Shown: one piece after another, positions 49,171 to 58,524 of the stretch
Layout of the letters: the number at the start of each line of letters is the position of its first letter
Position numbering within the stretch: the first letter of the stretch is position 1
Origin: a bacterium
Lineage (GTDB): Bacteria > SZUA-79 > Acidulodesulfobacterales > Acidulodesulfobacteraceae
DNA length: 64,000 nt
Reading direction: 5' to 3'
NCBI GenBank assembly: GCA_003232385.1
Contig: QIJE01000029.1
Coordinates: 1 to 64,000 of the forward strand
The notes under the pieces: model-generated
The model's input: only the letters and a program-made list of their open reading frames with translations
The model's database searches: none
Told to the model about the DNA's origin: nothing
Program-made: the position numbers and the translations under genes

Positions 49171-50241
49171 TTAATCATAATCTAACAGCTCCTTTCTTAT
49201 CCTTGCCACGTCGTTCGCATTTAACGCAAACGGAAAACTCCTTATATTCTTGGGCGAAGAATCGCCGAACGGTCTGTTACATGCCGAAATTTCGGTTTTT
49301 CCGGGACAGCCGGTAGTCTGAAAAGCGACGCCCTTTTCTATCATTTCGGCAACGGTTTTAAAAGGCATGCCGAAATCTATAATCCTCTCTTCATCGTCGA
49401 AAATCATATCCTCGACCCTGCCCATATCATAATCTATTATATGTCTTGCCGTCTGAACGCGTCTATATTTACCCGCCGGACATTGAGGATGATTTTCCAA
49501 TCTCGACCCCTTTTCCCGATAAAAAGAAAAGAGATGCGACCTTGCCCCGATATCTCTAACCGCCTGTATTCTGCGTACCATCTCCATTTCCGTTTCTCCT
49601 AAGCCGACGACTAAATGGCAACCAACCCTATTTTTTCCGAAAACCGAAACGGAATATTCTAATATATCGTTATATTTTTCCCATCTATGGGGTCCGTTAA
49701 CACCCTTCCCTCTATATTTGTCGAACAATTCCGGCGTTGCGACATCTAAGGCTACCGTTACCATATTCGCGCCACATTCTTTAAAGCTATCTATATCTTG
49801 ATGTTTTAAAACGGTAGGGGCCATTAATATAGAAACCGGACAGTGTAGTTCGCCGACGAACCTTTTTAAAATCGTAAAGGTATCTTTCTTTGCTTTTTCA
49901 TGAGTTATCATGGATATACAAATTCTATCCGCTATATCTTTTTTTTTGAGCGTCGATTCTATTACATCGTCCGTTTTGAATACGGGCCAGTCTACTCTTA
50001 TAAAACTTTTATCGTTGTAATCCCCTTCTCTCGTTTTTTGAAGACCGCAATAAGCACAATTTGCCTTACATCCCTCGTCGTATGTAAGAAGCACGTTTAT
50101 ACAATGAAGACAGGCATTACGATAAAAAATACCGGGGACGAGGTCCATTGTCATTGCAGCAGCTAGGCTTACCTTAAGGTAATCTGGAGAACTCTCCTCG
50201 CATACGTCGTTTTCTATCTCTGCCGCTATATTTTTATTCAT
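49171..50241 (-). CDS. lipS1: LipS1-like radical SAM lipoate synthase subunit
   Basis: YDEGCKANCAYCGLQKTRE radical SAM motif; MTHEKAKKDTFTILKRF; clustered with lipoate ligase, LipS2-like and LbpA-like genes. Confidence 0.78.
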   Translation of the reverse strand: MNKNIAAEIENDVCEESSPDYLKVSLAAAMTMDLVPGIFYRNACLHCINVLLTYDEGCKANCAYCGLQKTREGDYNDKSFIRVDWPVFKTDDVIESTLKKKDIADRICISMITHEKAKKDTFTILKRFVGELHCPVSILMAPTVLKHQDIDSFKECGANMVTVALDVATPELFDKYRGKGVNGPHRWEKYNDILEYSVSVFGKNRVGCHLVVGLGETEMEMVRRIQAVRDIGARSHLFSFYREKGSRLENHPQCPAGKYRRVQTARHIIDYDMGRVEDMIFDDEERIIDFGMPFKTVAEMIEKGVAFQTTGCPGKTEISACNRPFGDSSPKNIRSFPFALNANDVARIRKELLDYD

Positions 50242-50270
50242 AATTTTTTAATTCCTCCGGTAAATTATCC

Positions 50271-51839
50271 TTACGAATCGACTGTGTGACAATCAGGTAC
50301 TTGGCTAAACATCTTAAATAACACTCCTGTCCCAAGAGAGGTCTCTCCGTTAAAAACACCTTCGTAAGCACCTTTCTCTTTATGTAATAAATAGCATAAC
50401 GGAGACGATATATCGATTAAGAGTGCTTTTATGCCGCTTTTTCTAAATGCATCATTCCTTTTTACGTAAAACTCTTTGCAGCAAAACCCTATATATGATT
50501 TAATTTTTTCGGCTTTAAGCCTATTCAATGTTTCTACAAGATTTTCATAATTTATTATTGTTTTCGGTTTGATGTTATACCGTTCGGCAAATTTATATGC
50601 CGTACCGGTCTCGCAATCACCGCACGATATACATTTATCTTCGTTTCTATATTCACATTTTGCTTTTTTAGCACAATACGGTAAGAGAAGAAATTCAGCG
50701 GATGAAATGTCTTCGGGTCTCATTCCGTTTATAAAGATAAATCTTGATAGGTCTTCCTCGGTAATACCGGTATTTTTGGAAAAATTAACCTTGTTTATTA
50801 TCTGAACGGCTATATTAAAGAAATCGTTTTTGCCGATATTTTGAAACTCAGGGTTAAATTTTTTGAAGTAATCGTCTATTTTGAAAATCAATTCATCTAA
50901 CGTCGTATCCTTCAGATAGCTTTCCAAATCTGCAATCGTCCTGGTTGGAGAAACAAAATAATCACCGGTAAAATAAATTTGCTTTAAAAGGTTTCTCTTT
51001 TGGTCGACTCTCGTATAAGTCTTAAATAATCCGCCATCGCATTTATATATTTCAGAAATCATTTTCGTTTCCGCAGGATCGAATTCATTTAAATAAACCC
51101 AATCTTCAGCCGCAAAATCGGCTCTATTTTCTTTTAAAAAATCTTCTTCTTTCGTCGACAGTCCGGATTTATAAAAATCAATGCCGAAATATTCCTCGAA
51201 TCCGGAAAGAATGCTTGACTTTATATATTCCAACTCGGGTATGCAGCCGATAACGTTCTTAACGGAAGTTACCCTTGAAAGAATAGAATCGAAATTTTTG
51301 GACGTCAATTTTTCAACCGGAATTCTTAACGATTTAACCATATATTCGGGATTAAAATCTAAGAGCAACGTTCCTTGAAAAAAATAAATCGAAGACTCAT
51401 AAGTGCCTCCGGTGCCGGAAATTTTGCGCCCATCGACCTCTATGTCGTTTCTCGGCCTAAATTTAGCATTAATACCAAGTTTATTAATTCCCTTTACAAA
51501 AGCGCCGCAAATATTCTCGGTAAGTTTTTCAAGGCTGTTTATATTTAGTCCGATGCCTTTGGAAGAAAATACAATCTCCCATCCAAGCTGCATCTCGTCG
51601 CAATAAAGCGCCCCGCCCCCGGTTATTCTCCTCCCTATTCCTATGCCGTTATCCTTGCAGTAATCCTGTCTTATCTCGCTGAATACAGATTGATGATACC
51701 CCACTAAGGCACACGGTTTAAATCTTAAAAAACGAAAAGTATCCCCTATTAATCCCTCCTTTCTAAGATCGACAAGGGATCTATCCATGCATATATTAAA
51801 TGAAAAATCTTGTAAACCCGTGTCTATTACCCTAAACAT
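50271..51839 (-). CDS. Lipoate-protein ligase (LplA-like) fused to a Cys-rich DUF116-like domain
   Basis: N-terminal GRRITGGGALYCDEMQLGWEIVF, RPRNDIEVDGRKISGTGGTYESSIYFFQGTLLLDFN (LplA signature); C-terminal LLLPYCAKKAKCEYRNEDKCISCGDCETGTAYKFAE...GFCCKEF (DUF116-like). Confidence 0.85.
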   Translation of the reverse strand: MFRVIDTGLQDFSFNICMDRSLVDLRKEGLIGDTFRFLRFKPCALVGYHQSVFSEIRQDYCKDNGIGIGRRITGGGALYCDEMQLGWEIVFSSKGIGLNINSLEKLTENICGAFVKGINKLGINAKFRPRNDIEVDGRKISGTGGTYESSIYFFQGTLLLDFNPEYMVKSLRIPVEKLTSKNFDSILSRVTSVKNVIGCIPELEYIKSSILSGFEEYFGIDFYKSGLSTKEEDFLKENRADFAAEDWVYLNEFDPAETKMISEIYKCDGGLFKTYTRVDQKRNLLKQIYFTGDYFVSPTRTIADLESYLKDTTLDELIFKIDDYFKKFNPEFQNIGKNDFFNIAVQIINKVNFSKNTGITEEDLSRFIFINGMRPEDISSAEFLLLPYCAKKAKCEYRNEDKCISCGDCETGTAYKFAERYNIKPKTIINYENLVETLNRLKAEKIKSYIGFCCKEFYVKRNDAFRKSGIKALLIDISSPLCYLLHKEKGAYEGVFNGETSLGTGVLFKMFSQVPDCHTVDS

Positions 51840-51860
51840 CTTCTATTATCCATAATCCGA

Positions 51861-52862
51861 TTAACCTCCAAGCGTTATGGCAGGCAATACAGTCTCTGAA
51901 AAAATTAAGGAACAGCAAACTTCGGAAAATTTTGGCTTTAACCCCAATTCGATACTGAAGGGTATAATCCCTTCCGAAGGGTACGCTATGCCGTTTAATC
52001 CGGACTTTACCGCCAATTCTTCTATCTTAAATTTGTCTAATCCGTAAGGTCTTTCGCAACCTAAGAGAACCGGGGTATCCGTAAATTTTTTTCTAGCATA
52101 TAAAAACACATCGCCTATTTCCGAGGGGGTAGGTGGAGCAATATTTTCCATTTTGGTATTATGCATCGGCATAAAGCCTACCAGCACTAAAGAGGAAATA
52201 TTATATCCGGAAATAATATCTATGGCGTTATATTCTCCGACTATATGCCCGTGTTTTAACCCTATTACAACATGAGGAGAACACGGTATTCCCCTTTCCG
52301 ATAAAAACTTCAGGGAATTCTCGTAATCCTTAACCGTAGCATTGAGATGATATATTTTTCGAATGGTGTCTTCGTCGCCTATAATGTCAAGCATTGCCGA
52401 ATCTACACCGGAGTCGTAAAGGCCGTCTGCTATTGCCTCTGTAATAAGCCCGCAATGAACTATAACCTTAAGGCCAAAATCGGCTTTTATTTTTCTTATT
52501 ACGCCTATATAGGGAAGAATATCTACTATACCCGCACTGTCCGAGCCGCCGCTTAACAAAAATCCCGTACCGCCGGATTCATGTATCGTTTTGGCCTTAT
52601 CGTAAAGTTCGTCCTGCGTGAGCACGGAAACCATAGATTTAAGTATTTCCGCGTTGCAGTGTTCGCATTTTAAAGAGCACGAACTACCCGTTATGGAAAA
52701 AGGAGGAAAAGAATCGGCCTTACTGTTTTTAAAATCCTCCGTTTCATAAGATTTTATGCTTGGGGCATAAAAATGTATTTCGGAATCAAAGCATTCTTTT
52801 CTTATATTGAATCCTTCTAAATACTCCTTGCTTATATCCTCGTTGTATTCATAAAAACTCAT
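51861..52862 (-). CDS. lipS2: LipS2-like radical SAM lipoate synthase subunit
   Basis: FPPFSITGSSCSLKCEHCNAEILKSM, GTGFLLSGGSDSAG, VGFMPMHNTKM. Confidence 0.78.
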   Translation of the reverse strand: MSFYEYNEDISKEYLEGFNIRKECFDSEIHFYAPSIKSYETEDFKNSKADSFPPFSITGSSCSLKCEHCNAEILKSMVSVLTQDELYDKAKTIHESGGTGFLLSGGSDSAGIVDILPYIGVIRKIKADFGLKVIVHCGLITEAIADGLYDSGVDSAMLDIIGDEDTIRKIYHLNATVKDYENSLKFLSERGIPCSPHVVIGLKHGHIVGEYNAIDIISGYNISSLVLVGFMPMHNTKMENIAPPTPSEIGDVFLYARKKFTDTPVLLGCERPYGLDKFKIEELAVKSGLNGIAYPSEGIIPFSIELGLKPKFSEVCCSLIFSETVLPAITLGG

Positions 52863-52864
52863 AG

Positions 52865-53311
52865 TTATCTCTTTTTACAAATTATATCTTCTTCCTCAAG
52901 TTTTTTTGTATATGCGCTAACAGCCTCTTTGCCGGTTATGAGAGAATTTATATCCGAGATAGATTCCTGAAGAGGTCTTAATTTTACTATCCATCCCTTG
53001 CCGTATGGGTCTAAATTAATAATATGCGAATCTTTTTCCAATTCCTCGTTTACCTCTATTATCTCACCTGCAAAAGGCACGAGAAACGGACCTACGTATT
53101 TGCCGCTTTCTATAGTAGCGGCACTTTTACCCTTTTTAATAACTCTGCCTACGGCTTTAACCTCTGCATAAATAATTTTTCCGGCTAAAGATTGAGCGGG
53201 GTCGGTCATACCTACGGTAACGGTTCCGTCGTCGTTTTTTCTACCCCAAACATGATTTTCTATATCGTAATACAAAACTTCCGGAATATCGCATTTATTA
53301 AAAATAGCCAT
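52865..53311 (-). CDS. lbpA: LbpA-type lipoate-binding protein (GcvH-like), paralog 1
   Basis: DGTVTVGMTDPAQSLAGKIIY, AATIESGKYVGPFLVPFAGEIIEVN, NLDPYGKGWIVKL. Confidence 0.82.
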   Translation of the reverse strand: MAIFNKCDIPEVLYYDIENHVWGRKNDDGTVTVGMTDPAQSLAGKIIYAEVKAVGRVIKKGKSAATIESGKYVGPFLVPFAGEIIEVNEELEKDSHIINLDPYGKGWIVKLRPLQESISDINSLITGKEAVSAYTKKLEEEDIICKKR

Positions 53312-53346
53312 TATATGCCTCCCGATCCAATCTCATATTTAAAGAA

Positions 53347-53811
53347 TTATTCACATTTAATTCCATCGGCTTCTATCTTTTTTTTATAGGCTTCTACCGC
53401 TTCTTTTCCGATGAGAAGGTTTTTCTTATCCTCTTCGATATTATCGGCCTTAATTTTACAAACCCAGCCTTTTCCGTAAGGATCTGAATTTATAATGGAA
53501 ACATTTTTAACGACTTCATCGTTCACTGCGACTATTTCTCCGGAAAATAGAGCCGGCACGGGACCTACGTATTTGCCGCTTTCTACCGTCGCTACGGACT
53601 TTAACTGTGCGATTTTACGTCCAACCTTTTTCGGAGTAATATATAAAAGCTTACCGGCTAAACTCTGAGCAACGCTAGTCATACCTACGGTAACGGTTCC
53701 GTCGTCTTCAAGTTTTCCCCACACATGTTTTTCTACGCTGTAATAGAGATCTTCCGGAATATCGCATCCATTAACTTTAGACATAATAAATTCCCCCCCT
53801 TGCTTAATCAT
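53347..53811 (-). CDS. lbpA: LbpA-type lipoate-binding protein (GcvH-like), paralog 2
   Basis: DGTVTVGMTSVAQSLAGKLLYI, ATVESGKYVGPVPALFSGEIVAVN, NSDPYGKGWVCKI. Confidence 0.83.
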   Translation of the reverse strand: MIKQGGEFIMSKVNGCDIPEDLYYSVEKHVWGKLEDDGTVTVGMTSVAQSLAGKLLYITPKKVGRKIAQLKSVATVESGKYVGPVPALFSGEIVAVNDEVVKNVSIINSDPYGKGWVCKIKADNIEEDKKNLLIGKEAVEAYKKKIEADGIKCE

Positions 53812-53941
53812 TTAATTAACTTTTGTTCCAATAATATTTATAACTTCCCGCTATCCTCAGGTATGTCAAACTCGGACACGATTTGCCTGCATCAGCACAA
53901 AAATGTCTTCTTTGCACAAGCATCATCGTTTTAGGCATTCT

Positions 53942-54340
53942 CTACTTGCAATTTTGCGACAATACTAAATCGACATTATTATTAGATTTGCAAAAGCCGT
54001 CGTCGAATAATTTCAAGTCGTTGAACTCTCCGGCATCTTTTATTTCCTTAATGTCCTTAATAAGATGCCTCATTTTAGGATTTGCCAGATAGTATAGAAG
54101 TTTATTGCCGACTCTCTTGCAGTCTACCATTCGAGTGTTTCTTAAAACGGCTAAATGCTGGGAAATATTGGATTGAGTTTTATTGAGGGCGGAAGATATA
54201 TCGTTTACGCTAACCTCTTCGTCTTCAACTATACATAGAATTCCAAGCCTTATAGGATTAGATAAAAGCTTAAAAATATAAGCCAATTCTTTACATTTTC
54301 TGTTCAGACTATCGTCGCCGATACACAATTTCTTTCCCAT
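53942..54340 (-). CDS. ArsR/SmtB family transcriptional regulator, possible sulfane-sulfur sensor
   Basis: LLSNPIRLGILCIVEDEEVSVNDISSALNKTQSNISQHLAVLRNTRMVDCKRVGNKLLYYLANPKM; Cys36 in the ILC context, further Cys at 74, 117 and 131. Confidence 0.88.
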   Translation of the reverse strand: MGKKLCIGDDSLNRKCKELAYIFKLLSNPIRLGILCIVEDEEVSVNDISSALNKTQSNISQHLAVLRNTRMVDCKRVGNKLLYYLANPKMRHLIKDIKEIKDAGEFNDLKLFDDGFCKSNNNVDLVLSQNCK

Positions 54341-54380
54341 TTTTTTTATTTTTTCTCAATGTAATACATAACGATTATGT

Positions 54381-54425
54381 GTATATTCTGAGTGTAGAAT
54401 ATACCAATTCTGATACGATTGTCAA
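54381..54425 (-). promoter_or_regulatory. Promoter plus operator of arsR / lipoate module
   Basis: Minus strand TTGACA (54420-54425), 16-bp spacer, TATATT (54398-54403); the -10 lies inside the 9-bp-arm dyad gtatattct-gagtgt-agaatatac (54381-54404), which contains ATTC-N8-GAAT. Confidence 0.75.
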
Positions 54426-54493
54426 GTAAAAACCGGGGGCTAAAAATGTCTGTTTTTCGTCGATATAAAAATAAATCTAATCCAATAGTGTAA

Positions 54494-55255
54494 TTACAGG
54501 ATACGATCGTTAAAATTGTTCACGGATATCTTCCAGTCTTTTCCGTTGGCTAAAAGTTCGGAAAAAGCCTCGCCCACCGAAAATTGATTATTTTTAATAT
54601 AATTATTCCATAAATCGACAAAAAACTTTTTTTTAAGCCTCAAAGAATCTACGGATAATTCCTTAAAGGTATTTAAGAAATCTACGGTTCCTTTATCTAT
54701 CCCGTTTTTTCCGAATAAATCGGTTAAATAGTTAAATCTATACATATCCTCGGCAGAGTAATTTTTAGAACTTAATATCATCTCCTGTGCCTTTTGGACG
54801 CCGATTAAAAATGCCAACCTTAAGGCGGTATAGGAAGAAGATAATATTCCGTATTTAGATGATATATCGGCAAAAACGGCCGTTTTTGCGGCAAGTCTAA
54901 AATCGCACGAAGAAACGATATCTAAACCTATACCGCTTACAAACCCGTTAACAACACATACGACCGGCACAGGGGATTCGACGATATGCCTCGCCATCGT
55001 ATTTAATATTGTTATGTAATATCTCGCGCCATCTTTATCTAAACCGGCAATATCTTTTATTCTCGGCCCCGTTGCAAAAAAACCCTTGTTTGAGCTTTTT
55101 ATTAATATTGCTTTTAAATCTAATTCCTCTTCGAGATGCCTCTTGAATATTTTGATCAGTTCGTTAATCTCTGCTATATTAAACGTATTTCTTTCGCCTA
55201 GATCTATTTCTATCTGTCCTATACAACTGTTTTTACAATCAAATCTTATCGGCAT
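54494..55255 (-). CDS. Enoyl-CoA hydratase/isomerase family protein
   Basis: IGQIEIDLGERNTFNIAEINELI, PVPVVCVVNGFVSGIGLDIVSSCDFRLAAKTAVFADISSKYGI crotonase fold. Confidence 0.88.
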   Translation of the reverse strand: MPIRFDCKNSCIGQIEIDLGERNTFNIAEINELIKIFKRHLEEELDLKAILIKSSNKGFFATGPRIKDIAGLDKDGARYYITILNTMARHIVESPVPVVCVVNGFVSGIGLDIVSSCDFRLAAKTAVFADISSKYGILSSSYTALRLAFLIGVQKAQEMILSSKNYSAEDMYRFNYLTDLFGKNGIDKGTVDFLNTFKELSVDSLRLKKKFFVDLWNNYIKNNQFSVGEAFSELLANGKDWKISVNNFNDRIL

Positions 55256-55285
55256 AGGGTGCTCCTCTATAGTATCATTATGTTA

Positions 55286-58200
55286 TTATAAACTATCGTG
55301 GACGTCTTCCTTGCGCCATCTCCTGCCCTCTATCATATAATAAAGTATCGGAATAACCACCAATGTCAATATCGTAGAGGCAAACATCCCGAAAATAAGC
55401 GCCCATGCAAGACCGTTCCATACGGGATCGGTTACAAGTATCATAGAGCCGAATATAACCGCAAGCGCCGTTATTATAATCGGTCTTGCCCGCATGGTTC
55501 CGGCCTCTACAAGAGCATCGACGATATTGTATCCTTCTTTTTTCCTTTCGTTGATGAATTCCAACAGCAGTAACGAATTTCTTATAACTATCCCTGAAAG
55601 GGCTATTACGCCTATCATAGACGTAGCGGTAAAGTATGTCCCAGTTATGGAGAACCCCGGCATTATGCCTATCATTTCAAGCGGTATTGCGCCCATAAGC
55701 ACCACCGGGACCATAAATGAACCGGTATAGCCGACTAAGAGTATATATATAAGCAGTATGGCGATACCCATAGCCGCGCCGAGCTGAGAGAAAACCTTAA
55801 GAGTAATATGCCATTCTCCGCCCCATTCTATGTGATAACCCTTTGGAAGCGGATGTTTAAAAAAATGCAAAATAAGGTCTAAATTAGCATACATCGGACT
55901 TCTGTTTATAACATTGCCGTAAACGTAAACAACGGGTTTTAAGTCTCTTTCATAAATCATATTACGCAAATAGCCGTTTTTTATTTTGACTAAGGAGCTT
56001 AACGGCACCAATTTTTTTGCATAAGGCGCATATATCCATATGCTTGACAACATGCCGGCATTTATCCTGAACGAGGGGGGCATCCTCAGGAATATACCCT
56101 CCTGGTGCAAACGGTCATTCTTATGAATGGTCCCTATATTCATGCCGTTATTCAAAAGATAAAGCGTCTGAGCTATCATTTCGGATGTAATGCCGAGCAT
56201 AGAGGCTTTATCTCTGCGTATTATAATCATAACCTTTTTAATTCTTTTTTTATAAGAAGAGTTTACGTCTGTTACCCCCCTGGTTTTTTTCATCTTTGCC
56301 TCGACGATTCGAGCGAGTTTTTCCTGCTCTCCGTAATTTCTTCCGTAAATTCTTGCGACTATCGTAGCCTTTACGGGAGGTCCGGGGGGGCTCTCCAAGA
56401 CCTTAACTACGGCATGATACTCTTTGCCTATTTTATGGACTACCGGCAGCACTTTCAAGACAAGTTCATGCGACGATACGCTTCTTTTATCCTTATTGAT
56501 TAAATTTACTCGTATTTCGGAATACCAGCTCGCATTTCTAAAATTGGAACCCCTTAAAAGTCCCGAAAAATCAACAACAGAATGCGTTCCTACCGTAATA
56601 ATGTAGTTTTTTACCTGTTTAATCCGCTTTAAATAATTTACGATTCGCATGGTTGCTATATTTGTTTTTTGAAATGTAGAACCGGGCTGCATATTGACCG
56701 TTACCAAAAAGGTGTTGGTATTTGATACGGGAAGCATTTTGAACTTAACTATTTTAAAAGCAGGCAATGCCATAGAAGAAATAAATAAAAATATGATTAC
56801 AGATATAAAAATATATCTTTTCTTTTTACTCAAAAGAAGAGGGGTTAATATTTTGGCGTATAAACCCTTTTTATTACCTCTTTTTTGTTTTATAGATTCT
56901 TTTTTTCGAAGAAGCGCCATCCCCCTTTTATTGGACATAAGTTTAAGATAAAACCAGGGTACTATAGTAAGCGCGACAAACAGAGAGACTATCATGGCTA
57001 TAGGCACATTAAGCGGAATAGGCCTCATATACGGACCCATCATTCCCGTAACGAACAACATGGGGATAAATGAAACTATAACGGCTAAAGTTGCAAAAAA
57101 ATTAGGGTTTCCTATTTCGTTTACGCCAAGAACGGCATAGCCCGGCAGTATATTTCTTTTTCGCGAAAAGACCCTTTCTATATTATCTATAACAACGACA
57201 ACATTATCTACTAAAAGACCCAGTGAAAGAATCAGTGCGAATAAGGTAATTCTATTCAGCGTTTGATGAAATAGGAAGACGATACCCAATGTAAGCAGTA
57301 ACATTATGGGAATAGTAAAAGCAACGATAAATGCTTCTCTCCAGCCCAATATTAACAGCAGAAGCACTATGATAATAATAATGCTCACTCCTAAATGAAA
57401 AAGCAACGTATTTACCGCATCGTTTGCCTTTTTTCCGTGGTTTCTCGTTACCGTATAATAAACGCCGGCCGGCAGACTCGTTTTTACTATTTTATGAAAC
57501 CTTGCGAGTACGTTATCTACGACCGTAACCGCGTTTTTCCCCTGTCTTTTTGCGATGGCTATGGTCACTGCCGGATAAACGCCTTTAGCTCCGGTTATTA
57601 TCTTATCGCCGCTTTCAAACTCTCTATAATACTTGCCTAAACCGAACTCGGACAAAAAGTTGGAGGGCTCATATGCATATTTTACGGTTGCTACGTCTCT
57701 CAAATAAACCGGTTTTCCGCTATGAACGGATATAATAAAATTTTTAACGGAGCCTATATGATAAAAATACCCCCCTGCCGTTAAAAATGCCTTTTTATTG
57801 TTGTTTTTAAGGAAACCGGCGAACAGTTCTACGTTTGTTTTTTTGAGCTCTTGCGCTATCATCAGCGGAGAAACATTATAGGCTGCCATCTTTATCGGGT
57901 TAAGATAGACATTTAACCGCTTATATTTTGCACCGTTTAAAAAAGTAACACCGGTTCCGTGAACGGAGTCTAATTTGCTTAAAATCCTATTTGCCACGGT
58001 AGTAAGAAAACCTGCGCCATATTTTTTACTCCATAACGTAATATCCAATATGGGAACATGGTTTACGTCGATCGGCTTAATTATGGGCCTCATTACCCCT
58101 TTGGGAATTTCATCAAGATTAGAGAAAACCTTATTGTATAAATCGACGAGGCTTTTATCCCTGTTTGCGTTTACATGAAACTGCACGGTAACAATGGATT

Positions 58201-58477
58201 CCGAATTCATAGATATAGAGTAAACATGCTTGACTCCGGGTATCTGCCACATCTTTCTCTCTAACGGCTTCGTTACTAAATTTTGAACCTCTTTTGCATT
58301 CGCCCCCGGAAATCTGACTATAACGTTTGCCGCCGGAACTATAATTTGAGGATTATACTGCCTCGGTGTAAGTAGTATAGCTACCGCGCCGAAACATACA
58401 ATAAATATAATCAGCAAAAGCGTTATCTTATTTTCTATGAAATATTCTGTAATCTTACCGTTAAAATTTTTATCCAT
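55286..58477 (-). CDS. RND efflux transporter permease subunit
   Basis: 1063 aa; AIVLLTPRQYNPQI, LSLGLLVDNVVVVIDNIERV, MIGVIALSGIVIRNSLLLLEFINE, repeated TM blocks. Confidence 0.95.
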   Translation of the reverse strand: MDKNFNGKITEYFIENKITLLLIIFIVCFGAVAILLTPRQYNPQIIVPAANVIVRFPGANAKEVQNLVTKPLERKMWQIPGVKHVYSISMNSESIVTVQFHVNANRDKSLVDLYNKVFSNLDEIPKGVMRPIIKPIDVNHVPILDITLWSKKYGAGFLTTVANRILSKLDSVHGTGVTFLNGAKYKRLNVYLNPIKMAAYNVSPLMIAQELKKTNVELFAGFLKNNNKKAFLTAGGYFYHIGSVKNFIISVHSGKPVYLRDVATVKYAYEPSNFLSEFGLGKYYREFESGDKIITGAKGVYPAVTIAIAKRQGKNAVTVVDNVLARFHKIVKTSLPAGVYYTVTRNHGKKANDAVNTLLFHLGVSIIIIIVLLLLILGWREAFIVAFTIPIMLLLTLGIVFLFHQTLNRITLFALILSLGLLVDNVVVVIDNIERVFSRKRNILPGYAVLGVNEIGNPNFFATLAVIVSFIPMLFVTGMMGPYMRPIPLNVPIAMIVSLFVALTIVPWFYLKLMSNKRGMALLRKKESIKQKRGNKKGLYAKILTPLLLSKKKRYIFISVIIFLFISSMALPAFKIVKFKMLPVSNTNTFLVTVNMQPGSTFQKTNIATMRIVNYLKRIKQVKNYIITVGTHSVVDFSGLLRGSNFRNASWYSEIRVNLINKDKRSVSSHELVLKVLPVVHKIGKEYHAVVKVLESPPGPPVKATIVARIYGRNYGEQEKLARIVEAKMKKTRGVTDVNSSYKKRIKKVMIIIRRDKASMLGITSEMIAQTLYLLNNGMNIGTIHKNDRLHQEGIFLRMPPSFRINAGMLSSIWIYAPYAKKLVPLSSLVKIKNGYLRNMIYERDLKPVVYVYGNVINRSPMYANLDLILHFFKHPLPKGYHIEWGGEWHITLKVFSQLGAAMGIAILLIYILLVGYTGSFMVPVVLMGAIPLEMIGIMPGFSITGTYFTATSMIGVIALSGIVIRNSLLLLEFINERKKEGYNIVDALVEAGTMRARPIIITALAVIFGSMILVTDPVWNGLAWALIFGMFASTILTLVVIPILYYMIEGRRWRKEDVHDSL

Positions 58478-58524
58478 CTATCCGAAAAACTCCTATTTTA
58501 CATAGTCGAGTAACATTTAATATA

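Noticed and set aside
52865-53811. Calling both proteins GcvH of the glycine cleavage system
   Set aside because: No gcvT/gcvP nearby, ESGKYVGP lipoyl loop and linkage to lipS1/lipS2/lplA fit LbpA better.
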